Positions 40,301-55,300 of a stretch of DNA of 64,000 nt are shown here, one piece after another. The notes below the pieces were generated by a model. The model saw only the letters and a list, made by a program, of their open reading frames with translations. It did not search any database and was not told the DNA's origin. Location: positions 12,311,529-12,375,528 of the forward strand of contig NC_135185.1 of assembly GCF_041146795.1 (NCBI RefSeq). Reading direction: 5' to 3'. Origin of the DNA: Maylandia zebra (Eukaryota; Chordata; Actinopteri; Cichliformes; Cichlidae). The position numbers and the translations under genes are program-made. Position 1 is the first letter of the stretch. Every line of letters begins with the position of its first letter.

Positions 40301-43300
40301 GCCTTGTTGGTTTGAGGAAGCCACCCGTCTCATGATTCAGTTGCTTGTAGATTCACATAAAGCAGGAACAACTTGAAGTATTTGCTTTCTGTTGGAGTTT
40401 ATCAGTCTCTCACATCAACTTCATTGTGACTGATGATTGCATTGAATGTTTTTCTCTACACTTACAAGTAGTTATGGCAACCAAATGGGCAACCTTGAAA
40501 CTTTTGACTGTATATCTCTCCTGGTGAGAGGCAGCCTTTCTCCAAAGAAGCGCGGTCTGACTTGAACTGACTGCAATCCCTCTGAGTTGGATCAGTGAAG
40601 GTTTGCATGTAACTGTGGAGGAATTTGTTTATTTTTCCAGATCTCTGAGGTTCTGTCTGGACTGTGAATACAGAATTTATAAAATAATATGAATTTTTTG
40701 TTTACGCAGATGGTTACAGGCTAGTTAATCGTTGTGTTATTGCAAGCAGATTGCATGCAATTGTCTGCTTGACCACATTTAATCACAGACTGATACGAGA
40801 CTGTTTTGTTGCCAATTTATTGCCAACTTTATGCATCAAAATAGCATTGAAGACAGCACCTGACATGCCTTTCTTTAAAACAACCATTTCAAAGGCAATG
40901 TGATCAGAAGTTTATTCCACATGTCACAATAATCCTGGTTGCAACAGGGTCTCTAACCAGTTTTTTCCCTTGTGTGAGTGTAGCCAGGTTTAGGTCTGGA
41001 CTTTACTGGTGTAATTGCGACATGCTGTCAGAGATTTTCAAGTTATTGCCGCAAATGCAATACAAGATACTGACTCATTAATCAGTGTCCAAAAGTAGTT
41101 TTAAACATATTTTAGTGATCAATATATAATTGTCTGTATAGGGTGTGGTGAGTAAAGACATGACCTCAGACACCACCCATGTTTATGTAAGAGGGTGGTG
41201 TGCCAAGTTATCAGCCAAACCCGGCGAGCTGTTTCCATAAACTGTAAAAGTACCATCATCCCTGCTCCAGCCCTGGTCACCCGGTGCAAAGTCATCCAAA
41301 AGTATCTGCCAGGCTGTAATAGAGATCACATCCTGCTGGCTTCCTTTATGGAGTGTAAAATCCTTACTGATTTACTGTGATCTGTATCTATAAGCTGCTT
41401 CTGTGTTTGGTCATGTGTGAGCATGTGCTGGTAGGGCTGCACAACTATGCTTCGTCACTGTTTCTCCCAGAGAACGATATTAAAAATAGATGCTGTCAGG
41501 GCAATAGATGAAAATGAATTATTGGACTTAAACATGGTATTCAGTGTTGGTGAAACTGGCTGCTTTGAGTTTGTGATCAGAAAAGTAGAACTTTTTCTAT
41601 GTGGCGTTATTTTGGACTAACCACTGTTAGTTCTCCAAAGTGCATCTTTTAATGAAAGCATAAGTCTATTTATGGCAAAAAAGCTAGAAAATGAAGTCTT
41701 GAGTCACTAACTCTGTCTTTTGTTTCACGTTCTATTTTAAATAATAGGATGTAACACATTTACACCTGCTTTTAACAGTGCAGGGTGCTTCCAGTTTACT
41801 CTGTCATTCCGAGACACCAGTAAGGACGTCTGGGTCTAAACAGCATGACTTCGAGGAAAGAAATAGTTCATGTAATCTCCTTTAGCCATATGTCTAGACA
41901 TATGGTCAGTGTTGCTTTGGTTCATTGTTAGTAGGCCGTGTTGGTGCCTAATAAACACCACTTGAGGCAAGAAGAGAGCCTAAAATACCAATTAAGTGTA
42001 TTTGGATAGCCTTCTCTTTGTTAGCAGTTAGTGCTCCAGTCCACAGTTACAGCTCCTTCTGTTTAATCTGTCGAGCAATGGTGTCAGTAATACTTAAATA
42101 GCTACACAAGTCCTCAAGCATTACTGTGCACCTACACTAGAGACAGTCCTCCTTTCTGTAACTTGACTGAGTGTATCTGTAATGATTTATGGATCTCTTT
42201 TGAGTGTTCAGCCAGGAGGAAGGAATCAAACACCCTGCCTTTCCCCACCCCCTCCATCCCTGTTCAGCATCAGCACAATCCTCACATTTCACGCTTCCTC
42301 TTTACCATTAACTCATTCTATATATGAAGTCTGTGGGACTGGAAAGAGGATTATTTATGAATGTGAAGCTATTTTCACACAACACTGCAGCCCTGAATTT
42401 TTCTTGGCTTTACCCGTCAGAGCTGTCCTGGAGGAAACACTGGGCAGCGAATAATTACATTCTTCCAACGTGTTTTTAAATGACTTGTTTTGTCCACCCA
42501 GCAGTCCAAAATCTAGAGTCACTGTACTGTCCTGTGGCCCTTAGCCTCGTGTCCATTTTGGCTGCTGAACCTGAATTTTTCTACTGGTTAACAATCCAAG
42601 GCTTATACAGGAAATTACTTCACCTGCTTTGCATCTGTATGAACTTGTTTCCTCCCAAGATGTCTGTCTCGTTTCTCCTGGGAGGCTCATGTCTTTCAGA
42701 TTAGTTATCATTTGCTTTGGTTTGACTGTTGCTTTAGTTTAAGGCACATGTGGGTTCGGGTTGGTGCAGGTTCTGTTTGGTTTATATCTCTGACCTTTTT
42801 ATTAAATCTAAACCTTTTGGAAAACTGTTGCTGTGCTGAAAATGCCTCAGGATTCCTCAATCCTGCTTGGATCTGCGTGTCTGTGCTGGTGCCAGAAGTT
42901 GAAAGACATCTGCAAAGAAACACCCAAACGCACTGGAGTCGTGTGCAGAGAGTACACTAGTAGAGGGGTTGACCTGCATACTGCATAAATTTCAGGGTCA
43001 TGCTGTAGATCTGTGGTCCCGGGTGTGAAATGCTGATGTGTTAAACAAGACAAACATCGATCTGCACTTTAGGCAGACTTTACTCGATTATCTTATTCTG
43101 TTGTTTTGCTGTGGATGAGCCATCCATCCCACACCTAGATTTTTCAAAACAATTACAGCACATTGTTGTTGGATATAAAACCTCCAACCTGTTCTTTTGA
43201 GTGAGGGCTACTGGAAAAAGCTGCCTGCGTTTTGGTGCTATGAGCCCTAAGCAAGAAAAAAGAAACTGGAACTCTATGCAAAGGAGTAGAGTGCAATCAA

Positions 43301-46300
43301 TCTAACCAACTGCTGAAACTGTCGGCTGTGGAGTTTCTGTTCTTTACAGATAAGCGTCCAAACCACAACACCAAGGAAGACAAAACAGACTCGATAGAAG
43401 CACAGTAAAAATAAGGTAATCATGGTTTTTGAATCTTGAGATGCTGGCGTCCTTTTAAACACAGCTCCAGTTTGCTTCAAAGTTCAGTTATGAATAAATG
43501 ATTGCACATTCCAGTATCACACCTTTAATGATCTTTAGCGTATGAGAGCATTTTCTAAACGCAGTGGTTATATCTTTTAATTTAGATATGTTTATTTGAA
43601 TCAGTCCATTTTAACATAGGGCTGTTTTCATACCTGCTCGGGCTCATTTGTGCACAAATGAGATAAAAATGAATCCTTGTGAGGAGAAAACTTCCATTTA
43701 TGAGGAAGCCAAGAATCCACTCCACAAAATTGTTCTAAAGACCTGCTGGTTGAAATATGAGGCTGAACTCGTATAAGAAAAATCAAGTAACATTAGCCTA
43801 GTGTATGTGTAATGTATGTAGGGGTCAGGCACACTCTGTTTGCCTTCAAATTTCTCACCAGTTTTTCAAGGATTTTTATCATGCCTGATGTAAGAGCAAA
43901 CCTGTCTTTAATAATTTAGAGATTTGGTGGTATATTTATCTGCATAGACTACAAGGTGCACCGTGCATCCCTCGATTTTGTGGAGACTGCATCGCTTTCA
44001 GTGAGAGTGATTTGAGCTGCGTTGGAGTGCAGCCGCTCCTGTTAGCCGTGACTCCGCGCAGAGCGCTTTAAGGATCACTTTCATAACCCAGATTCCCGCT
44101 GAGAGTACATTCTGGCCTCAGCTGGTCATCCGCTGTAATCCCTGACTGGCATGACCTTTCATTTCTCCTCTCATCTCCTCACTTTCCTTCATTGAGTGGA
44201 TTTGGCCAATACTGAGTGACATGTGTCTCAATGTTAAGGCATCAATTATAAGACTCTTATTTTCTACAAATCCTTCCCTTCACACTGAACGTTGTTTCAG
44301 ACGGGCCTAAAAATTAAACGCTGATGGCTGCACGCTCATGCAACACGTGCACCGTCTGATATTGATTATGATTATTATGATTAACCCACAGGTTTGGAGG
44401 ATGAAAGTAGAGAAGCATCTTGAAGCTCAGGGACAGACAGACGAGGTCACATGCTGATGGGCTAAATCAGGGGTGCCCAATCCCGGTCCTCGAGAGCTAC
44501 TATCCTGCAGCTTTTAGATGCATCCCTACTCCAACACAGCTGAATCAAATGGTTTGATCTCTTCAGCATGCCATCATGTTTGGCAAAGGCCTGATAACAA
44601 GCCATTCATTTGATTCAGGTGTGTGGGAACAAGGATGCATCTAAAAGCTGCAGGACGGTAGCTCTCGAGGACCGGGATTGGGCACCCCTGGGCTAAATGG
44701 ATCCTCGCTGACTGTTCATTTGATCTCGTTTCGTATCGATTGCTCCCTTAGTGAACTGGTCTGTTTATGCCTCTGTGGTCATTTGTGCTTAATGGTTTTA
44801 TTTGTGGATGTCACATAGAGTGACATCCACTCGATCGTGTGGGGGCGATCGTGGCTCAAGAGTTGGGAGTTCGCCTTGTAATCGGAAGGTTGCCGGTTCG
44901 AGCCCCGGCTCGGACAGTCTCGGTCGTTGTGTCCTTGGGCAAGACACTTCACCCGTTGCCTACTGGTGGTGGTCAGAGGGCCCGGTGGCGCCAGTGTCCG
45001 GCAGCCTCGCCTCTGTCAGTGCGCCCCAGGGCGGCTGTGGCTACAATGTAGCTTGCCATCACCAGTGTGTGAATGTGTGTGTGAATGGGTGGATGACTGG
45101 ATATGTAAAGCGCTTTGGGGTCCTTAGGGACTAGTAAAGCGCTATATAAATACAGGCCATTTACCATTTAGAGTCTTTGACCTGGGTTTTCAGTCATTTC
45201 TTAAACAGTTTCCACTGAAGCTGGAGCTCAAAGGAAGACGGGACAATAGTAGCGTATCAGTTTTTGTACGCAGCCGAGACAGACAATGATAATTGTCCCA
45301 TGTGGTCTAACACAGTTTTTCCCTTTGACTAACACTCAGTCTTTCTTTTCTTAACAATGCTCCCTCTCAGCCTTTTCCCATAATGCCCAGCTCTGTGAGT
45401 GATGATTTTACTCTACACTTGGAATCAAAAGGCTGAAAAGAACATATTGGCTTAGATGTAGAACTTTCTTTTATTTTGGGCACACTTAGAAGTTGAATGT
45501 TTCTTTCTCAACAAGCTCTGGGCTTTTTGTCTCTGCTTATACCTTCAGGCATCTTTCCTTGCGTCAGTCAGCAGTTTCTAAATTAGCCCAGAAAGTCCTG
45601 ATTGGAATCTAATAACGCTGGAATTGGGCTTTTTTTGAACACGTCTTGTTGCTGTGAGACTTAAAAAAAAAAAAAAAAAAAAGTCATCTCACAAGAGATA
45701 TGGGTCACTTGAGGTCTCAAAGGATCCATGTTACACTATTTTCTCACAAGTTTAAGATTTTGTAATTGGAGCACAGGTATTAATGCATGAGATGGTGAGG
45801 CATTTTTTAATTTTTTACTGAAAGTAAAACGATGAATAATTCAAAGCGCTACAGAGGAAGCTGGTCCTGGCAATTATGCAGCTCTTGTTTCAGACAGTTT
45901 TAACATTGTAAACTGACACAGTCTTATGGCAGCGTTACTCCCCAATGACAGTGGTCTCCTGATGCAGCTTTGACTCAAACTGCTCAGGAACAGTTTGATG
46001 GTTAAGCTCGATTCTTGGAGGACCCACACCTCAACCTGGAGGACCCAAAGGATCAGAGATGGGATTGTGGGATCTGCTCTGTAGTCTTAAGTGCAACCTG
46101 TTAATATAGTGCTGTTCACCCACCACTTAAATAAAAAATGATGCCACCTGCGATTGATTCACTCATGGACAGTCCCCTGTCTAATTTAGTAAGGCGTGCC
46201 AATCAGCGTGTACCTGCACTTCCCATCTCTTTTTCCTGTTGGCTGGCTTGGAGGCCTGGGTTGTTCCTGTGGCGCTCTGTGACATTTATTCAGCTTGTTC

Positions 46301-49300
46301 CCCAGAGACGACCTGCAGTTGAATGTACTCTAACTCAAACCAGAGCCTGCAGTGATCTCACCGAAGCTGCAGAACAGAACAAGTACTACTGCAGAAATTG
46401 TGGATTTGTAGTTTATCTGGGAGATGAGAAACTGGATGTTATTTTTCTTTTTTGGTATAAAATATTTGGCAAATAAAATATGTCACTGTATTTGCATTTA
46501 TTTAATAAGTCACTAGAGGCCGTGTGCTTTCATTGAGGACACCACAGTATATGTGCTTTGATTAATGGGTATTTTTATTATTCCTGCAGGTCTTAAAACT
46601 ATAAACATGACTTTGTGTAAATGAGGCCCGTCGTGGTGACAGGCTGTAGTGTGTTTTTTAAAGTCAGTCCATGTGAAGTCTGCATGTGATGTTTTTATAA
46701 ATTTTCATAATGCGTGTGAATAATGGGCTGTGAAGATTGAATCTGACTGTTAAACTGCTGTGTTTGGCCCTTTTTATTTAATTGTTGTACAGTATCATGT
46801 TAATCGTGGTGGTTTAAATGCTCCCTGACATTTTGCAGGAGACATCTGTGCCAGTTTGTTTAGGTTGACAGCTGGCTTTGACTTCCCTCGCTGTCTGTAG
46901 AGCAGTGGTGTTTAACAGCACCTCTGTTAAACCATGATTGTCTGGAGGACCATATAAAAAGGCAGCCAGGCAGTGCAGCCTTTCCCAGTATCCCAGGGTG
47001 ACGCACATCTCCAACCATAGCAAGACTGAAACCCTGTGGGTTGCCAGATTTTTATTTTTTTAATTTTTTCCTGTGCAGATTCCTCTGTATGACAATAAAA
47101 TGTGTTTTTAAACCAGTTGAAACTGCAGAGAAGATTGAATTTCCCATTTTGCTCATGAGAAGATATGCAGGTGTGCCGGAGTGTGTCCAGCCAAGCCAAA
47201 ACAATGAGTCATTCACAGTTTGAGTCCAGAGGTTACAGACGTGTGCACTGGGATCCTTTCCTCTCACGCGGCACCATGCAGAGAGTTCTCAGTGCTGTGA
47301 AGCTCCTTTCTGAGCCTAACAAAGGAGCAAACTGTCAGTGCTGCAGGCTCGACCCGTGCACTCTGCTTTGGTGGTGACATCTTTATCTGTGCTTGTGTCA
47401 AACCAAACTGTGTCACACTGGCTGCTAGTTGCCCTTCCCCACTTTCTGCAATCTGAAATAATGATTCATAGCAAACATGGGGGAATAAATACCTGTTGCA
47501 TTTTGACACTACAACAGATTACTCACAGGCAAACAACTTGTTGGATGATGTCAATAACGGGAATTTAAAAGGATTTTCCCACATCCTGTTGGAACATTAA
47601 CTCCCACTGGTGGAACTGATTGTGATCAGTCAGATCTCCTTCACACAAAGATGAAGGAGATCTGACTCAGTCACTCCAAAGTTACAGTAACTTTACCTGT
47701 ATAGCATTTTGTAAAACCTAGAGTTGATACAAACACAGATTCAGGCATACATTCTTATATATAGTTTCATTCAGGCATTTAGTGTGACCCATATTCAAAA
47801 GGAAATGATTAAAGAAAAACCATTGATCCCAGGGCCAGAGAGGCTGACTACAGTAGTCTGTAAGCAGGAGCCATTTGTATGTACTTCCATTAAAATTGTA
47901 AAACACCTTCTAAATTTCACTGGAAGCCAGTGAAGGGAAACAAGCGTAGGGGTGATGTGGAATCACAGGCTACCTGGTTAGAGAGTGAGTTAGTAGTGTT
48001 TATTATCCCTTTGGAAATTCTCTGTATTCATTTCAGATAAATACAACCACAACAAAGATGACCTCAGAGACACAGTCGATGCTGTTGTTCCATAGCAACA
48101 GCAACATTGCTATCCTTTGCCCACCGCTCGTGACTCACAAAGCCAGGTCACATTGTTGTTGAGTTACCGCGTGAAGTTCTGTAAAAAATTCGACACAGTT
48201 ATTTTAAATGGCATTGCAAGCATCACCTCGAGGGTGTTCGACCTGAGCTGGAATGTGGACACTTTGGATCGCAGAATTTAGTGGCCTTGCTGTGTCATCT
48301 GGAGCAGTTCGTGTGAAAAATAGCTCACAGTAATCTAGGAGAAGAAAATTACCTGTGTGTGTGTTCCAAGTTACAGGCTGATGGTAAAGGCTTGAATTCT
48401 GTTGTGTGTTGTGGGGTTTTTTTTTTTTTTTTTAGATAAAAGAAACCAGACTGGATGAGTTTACAGATGTAAGTTGAAATGTTTCCGAACAATAATTCCG
48501 TCATTCTTAGCAGCTGATTTGACGTCGCAGGCGAGGGGGACCAATTTTGTGGCCGCCCTCCTTAATAAAGCTGTCGGGGCCAAACACAAATCATGCGACC
48601 CTCGGGCTGAAAAGACTGTTACTGTTATTTATCTTTTATTTGTTCTCAGCGCTTGTGCAATCATGTCTTGTATTTGGAGATGAGCTTTCATCCATTTTCA
48701 AGCAGAGAAACACTATTAATGTCAGCTGGAAGCAGAATAGATCGCAGTGACAAAATGACTCTGTTGACAGCATGGCTCTGGTGGTGATTTGTGTTTTTTG
48801 TGCCTGTATGGCTGCACCTCTCTCCCTCTTTGGGAGCTCCACCGTATGAACTGAATTATTTAGTCTGCACTCGCGGCGCAGCGGAGTGGTCCTGCTGTTT
48901 CCACAGTGATTAAACTGTTGCATCTCCCTAATTGGCCATTACATTTGTCATACAAAGGCGGCACTTACGTGCGCCTGCTGCCTTCATTTGCAGATTTTTA
49001 ACTTCGTTTAAAAATATTTTACAAATATTTCACTTCCCTTTTCTCTTTCATCGTCTTCAGTCTTTATTTGTCTTAAAATGTCTCGATGCCTCCATCTGTC
49101 CTTTGTCACCCTCTGTCCATCTGAAAATAGAAGCATGGCCAGAAAGAGCAGAGTGATACTCATCCTTTCTGACCTTCCTCTGTGTTGGCTTTGACCAAAA
49201 GACTCGGCACCATCACCACTGCTTTACCACTTCTGCACAGGCTCATCGACCAAATCCCTTTGATTATAATTCCCAAGACTTCTGTGCCGTCTTGCCTCTC

Positions 49301-52300
49301 CTAATCTCTTGTTGCATCAAAAGGACCCATCTCCCTCTGTAGTTTTAGCTTCATTAAAACTTCATGAAAACTTCTGGGTAATGATCGAATCTTAAAGTAG
49401 CGGCCAAGACCATCACGTTATGTTTTCTGCCTTTTACCACTAGAGGAGATGGACAGCTGCAGCTGGGCCTTGCTGCCATATCTCACTAATAGCATGTTTG
49501 GTTAACCCTTCAGACCTAATCTTAAAATTTAGGCGGAGACATAGTGTATAAATACACTATGAGTTCTAATTTAACCTGATGGGATAATGATTGTTGGGCA
49601 AGCAGCGGTTGGGTGGGGAGTGTGGACACCCAAGTTTGTGAATGTGATAACTCGGGAACAAGGCGATGTGGAAGTTTGAGATGGATACCATAGATGTATC
49701 TGTTAGTGTGTGTATGTTGATATTGTGATTCAGCATTACACTCCTAACAGTTGTTCAGTTGTTATAGGTTAACCCTATTTTTTGTGTTTTCACTCCTGCG
49801 GTGTTTTGTCAGTTTAAATGGATCTCCCTCCCCAGTGGGTTTGTTTATGCAGGTGTGAACACAGTAATTGCACTCAGGCGTGGACCAGATCAACCAGACT
49901 GAGACCAAACCCTTGATGCCAAGTGATTGCACATGATTTAACCTTCATCTGACCCAACTACCAGGTGCACTCTGCAAGTTTAAGCTAATCACCTTGCTCT
50001 AGCCACGTATCTATTGCTTTCTGGGATATGTCTACTCTGATATGAGTGCAGTATATGTGCACAGTACACAACATGTAGCAAATAGGTGTAAAAGTAAGTG
50101 GGGGCTCGCGGCTTTAGAACAGAGCGGCTTCTTCCTGTTTTTACTTTTGCTGCTGCTGTCCCCAGACAGTAAGAGGACCGGACGTCCTCTCATGGTTAAT
50201 AGTGACACATTTTGGTTTGCCTGGAGTAAAACATGGAGGGAAAAAGCTGTATGTTTATGAATGAATTTGGACAAGGATTATCTGGAATGGGATTCTTGTT
50301 CCCGGGTAGAGGAGACTGGAGCAGGAACTGGCAGAAGGATTAGTGTAACGTCTCCAATTATTTTGAAGAGAGAGCTGAGTGTAAATGTGATGCTATTAAT
50401 GTTCCTGGTTGATCTGATTTCCTTCCCCTCGTGGCCATGAGCTGTGGGAAATGACCAAAAGAATAAGCATTACAGAGACAAGCAGCAAAGATGAGCTTCC
50501 TGTGAAACCATTAAGGAGGGGCTGAGAGTCGAGCCAATTCTTCTCCTCATCAGGTGCCTCGTGAGTGCCTTGTAGGTGAGGTGTTTTGGGCATGTCCACA
50601 CTGGTGAGATTGGGAAAGCCTCAGGGTTTCACCAGAAGAGCTGGATGGTGCATTCTGGGAAAGAGATGTGTGGGCGTCTCTGCTTAGACTGCCAGTGCTG
50701 CAATCCGGACTGGGAATAAGCAGCAGAAGGTGGATGGATGGATAAATGGAAGATTATTCAACTTTTAGATATTAGACAAAGTAAAATAACAGAGGTGATG
50801 GAAAAGGTTGTAAGACGTGACAAAGACTCAGTCATGAATAATTCTTTCTGTGCTCCAGTTTTTGATATGCAGACTGGCTATAAAACTGAAATTCAGTGAA
50901 ATAACCACAGATTTCAGGAGCTTGAAGTGTGAGCTGAACACAATCTGACATTGTCATACATTGCGAAATGCGTCAGAGATGCTCTTTGTGCAGAAATCTC
51001 ATCACTTTAATGACCTGTTATCACAGTTGGTTACAGGAACATTTGATCCAGACATCACACACATTACGTTCTTCTCAGTTTACTGTGAGCTGTTGTGTTT
51101 TTTTTAGAGGTTTCTCACATCAGCAGTTGAGCGATGAAGCAGCAGTACATTTTTCCTGGTTCGCCTCTTCTTCTGCAGCTGGGAGTGTTGAAACTTGTCC
51201 GAGGCAGGAAGAGACTGAGGGGATGGCAGCAGGATTTGATTGGCAGAGTGAACTGTGTGATTATGGGCTGCATACGCCTCAGTGACTGATTGTCAGAGGC
51301 TCCTTTATTAAGGGTTATTACGAGTCTGTGATACTGTTGCTTTAACCTTTGTCATATCAAAATGTAAACATGTAAAGAAATGTGTGGATTCAACATGAAC
51401 TGTGTGGGCGACTCTGTCAAACCTGTTTTATTTCCAAGGATAACTTTGTTTCAACTTTCAGTGCAGCAGGAAAACCGGGAAAAATGAGCTGTGTTTTTAT
51501 GACAATCAATCAAAGAGTTCCTTGGTATGCATTTGGTGCATATGTCTGGTTTATGCCTATTGTAATGATTTAACTTCAGAGGAGGGACATTGAAATTAAT
51601 GAATGAGTTAAAGTGTAACTATAAGTCACAATCTGATTTCCATTCCTGTGCTGAGATTTCAGTTTCCCAGTCTTTGTTCCTTATAATGTGAACGCTGCAG
51701 ATGATGTAAACGTATGATAATGTACGTGATGTAAACGTCACACATGCCTAGACAACCACAGGCCACTGGAGACAGACTGCTTGGTGAGTGGTTGCTGGGT
51801 GAAATGTGTCGAAAAGAAGCTCTAAAAGTCTGCTTTGTTATTGCTTTGGTTGCAGGCAGATTGCACGAAAGACGCATACTGAAAATGGAGACTGTTCTCC
51901 GTAAAAGTAAAAGTCGTGTCTTACTGGTGCAACTTTTACTTTGAAGGCAAACGGTCTCTGCTGTCAGTATGCGTCACACTGTTCAGTTTCACATCAAGTT
52001 CAGTGAGTAGTTGATGTGAGTTTGCTGCAGTCAGTCATAGTTTCCAGGAAAGCTACAAACTCTGCAACCTGCTTGCAACCAAAGCCATTGTAAGGAGGAG
52101 GTTCTTAGAGCAGTGCAGTATACGTCTTCGTGACCAGTTTTACCTAGTGACTCCCAGTAACCTCCAGCATCAACTCGCTATTTTGCTGGGCAATACACAT
52201 TTTTACCTTGCAGCCACAGGTTACTATCGAAGAGTTTGTATTCCCCGATCACTGGCTGGTCTCTAGACCTCTGTGACTGAGAGCTACATATAAAGAAAAC

Positions 52301-55300
52301 ACACTGGCAGCTAATTATACTTATATCCTTTGGACAGAACCAGCTGTGTTTGCAGCACATGACCATCTGACCCAGAAAGGCACGAAAATGTAGCACCCTG
52401 CTTTATTTATCCGCTCCATCCTTTGAAGAAGATTGCTTAATTAGACCATCGTGCTCACTGATAAGCACAGGCTCTACCTGTCCTGTCCCCCTCCTCTCAG
52501 CTAACAGCAGCTCTCCATCACCTGCTCTCTCAGGCTTATTTACAGGCAGTGTCACCCATGAGCAGCTCTCACTGACCGGCCGAGAAGCCTTTGAAGTTTG
52601 CTCTAATCAGCACCGCAGCTGCACAGAGGCTGCTGCTGGTGGGGGTGTTAGTTGTGCTAATGCAAATGTGACCAATATGAAAATGGATTATTATTGCATA
52701 TGAAGTAGTACTCTGGGTGTATGCACCAGGCTAAAAATAGCTCCAGTTCCAGAGTTGCTCATTTGAACCGCTATCGTGCCAGCTTTTGAAGAAAGCTGTT
52801 GTTTCGTTCTCATTTGTCTCATCTGCTGAACTTGAAGTCTCGGCTTGTTATCTGTGCAGTCTTGTCTTACGATTGCCTTCCCAGATCCTCCCTCGATAAG
52901 GGATTCCTGAGTCCCTGCAGTCAGGGTGAACTGCTGGTCACGCGTGGCTCAGCGGCTCGCCTTTCAGAGCCTGTGCGTATTCTGTGATTGGCATCTCTCC
53001 TCATCCTTGAATCACTCGGAGCATTTACTGAGCATGTCTGACAGTTTGTTGAAATTCATTGGAGCAGACCTGTCAGCGGCGTGACTTTTGTGTAAACACT
53101 GAATGTCTCTCAGCTGAAGCTTCGCTGTCTCTTCTACAAACACCAGCAGGCATCCAAGGTTAGAGATGTTATGACCGTGCAGGTTAAGCCTGTGTTTCTA
53201 TCCATTACAGAAAAGGTGAGATGAGGTAAGAAAAAGAAGAGTGATAAGGAGAAGTAAGGTGAGGCAAAGAAAGAAAAGGAATGGAGAGGGAATGTAAGGA
53301 AATGAAAGGTGAGCCAAAGCAAGGAGTGAAAAAGACGAGGAGAGGTAGGGAAAGGCGAGGGGAGGGAAGTTAAACATAAAACAGTATGGAGCGGAATAAT
53401 TTAAAACTTAAATAAAACACAATGAAAAGTAAAATTTAAACAAAATATTAAACGATGATTCACTTTAGTTATATAAAAGCAGAATATAGCACAGCAAAGT
53501 GGCTTTATAATGCAGTATAAAAAGCTTACTGTGGGTAGTAAAAGAAAAACGAACCAAAAACAAGCACAGCAGATATGAGATGAGATTACAGCGTCTCAGA
53601 TTAACAGTGAAATAAACTGTATTAACATGAGAGAACAGATGGATGCTGCGTTTGTATGCAAACATCTCGAGCGACTCCTTGTAACTTGGTTTCAGTGATG
53701 AATAGCAGCTAGTGATTCTCCACCACAGATTCTATTATAGTGAGTGTTTTTCTTATCCAGGCACTAATGTAACTGCAGGATCAGCTCAGCAGGAGAGCTT
53801 CATCTGCCCCCCCCCACTCAGGAGCTCAAAGAGCTCGACCTTGGAGTGGGGCGTTCACTGTCAGACTCGCCCATTACTTAAGTGTCGGTTTGGTTGGAGC
53901 TGCTTTTAGACCATTAAAAACCATTCTCCATAACCACTCGCACTGGGTTGGTTTGGCTGGAGAACAAAGGAATATTATAGGCTAGCAGCTGTTTCCAAAT
54001 GGTTTATGTTCCCTAAATTATATGGTGTCTTAAATTGCTGTTTACAGTAACTGTGTTCAAAAAGCTTTGGAAAACTGAAATAGTTTTTTGCACATCAATG
54101 GTCTCCTTTTATATTTGTTCAGCAGTTTTTAAATTAAGTACTTATTTACATTTACAAAATGGGAACTAGTTAAAATGTTCCTCAGAAAAGGCATAACATT
54201 GTTTCGTGCTGTGCCATTAACTACATTTTTATATCAGTTACCGTTTTTGCTCCATGATATAATGAAAACAAAATCAATACGATTTTTTAATTTTTATTTT
54301 TTAATAAAATCAGTTGAACCCCTGTCCTGTACAGCTACGTGTTTTCGGTTAAAAAGCCCAGTCTCACTCTCTGTTTAGTTCGGCTCGAGCCAACATGGTG
54401 TAAAAGTGAGCCACTGGTCAACAAGGGAAGAACTCACAGCGTTTTCATAGTTAATGGTATCCGTCCACGGCTGGCTTCATCCCTCGGTGTCTCGCTGCGG
54501 CTGCCAAGTCCCCCGCAGCCTGGGCTTTTCTTTGTCGCCATCTGCACCCACAGCCTGTGGTGGAGGCTCAGGCACGCAGGGACGGGCGGTTGCCCTTGTG
54601 AAATGGGCTTTATGATCAAAGCCCCATCAGCTGGTCTCGACCTAACTGGCAGTTTACGCTCGCCACTGACACCCTTGCCAAGGGAGCCGTGCGCCAAAAC
54701 TAATGTCACTGGTGTCGTGCATGCGTGGGTTGGTCTTTACTGGCATTTCAAAGATAAATCAGCGCCGGAGCTCAGAGGGAAATTTGGAAATGACCTTCTG
54801 CAGAAACTTTGAATAATTCTTTGCAATCACTTTGTTTCCTGTTTTGACTTCCTCACTTCCTATATCAGCACTGATGCAGGGACCTTTGGGTTGCATAAGC
54901 TACTGCTCAGGACTAGACTGCAGCTTGCTTTAAACACCAGTATCAGTGTTAATGGATTGGTGTGATTTTATTTATTTATTTTGATCAATGGGGTCAAAGA
55001 AACCCCTCACATTAAACATTCTAAATGATTGGAATCACAATATTTTGTACAGTGCTATCTGCCTTCTTGGCGACCATCATCCTATCGGCTTTTGGTGTGT
55101 CAGTTTTATGGAATGGAAGTGTTTAAAGCAAGTATGACGTAAAGTTTCAATCTTGTTATTGTTTATAACAGTGTTATATCCCATACTGGTATTTTCAGCA
55201 TCGGTGTGGCCCAGAATCTTTTAAATGCTGCATGTCTAATAAGATGTTTGCTGCTCATTTGGGACTTTCGAGCGTGACAGTGTACGTAACGATTAGTCTG

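Noticed and set aside
44841..44920. tRNA-like sequence with box A and box B
   Set aside because: It is the head of a SINE with the body and tail attached; no cloverleaf of a functional tRNA was found.
49504..49778. Possible second TTAA-flanked element starting TTAACCCTTCAGACC
   Set aside because: The right-hand TTAACCCT is in the same rather than inverted orientation, so the ends do not form inverted repeats.
54339..54812. 157-codon open frame in ldlrap1 intron 1
   Set aside because: No domain, no splice context, and also open on the other strand; probably GC-rich chance.
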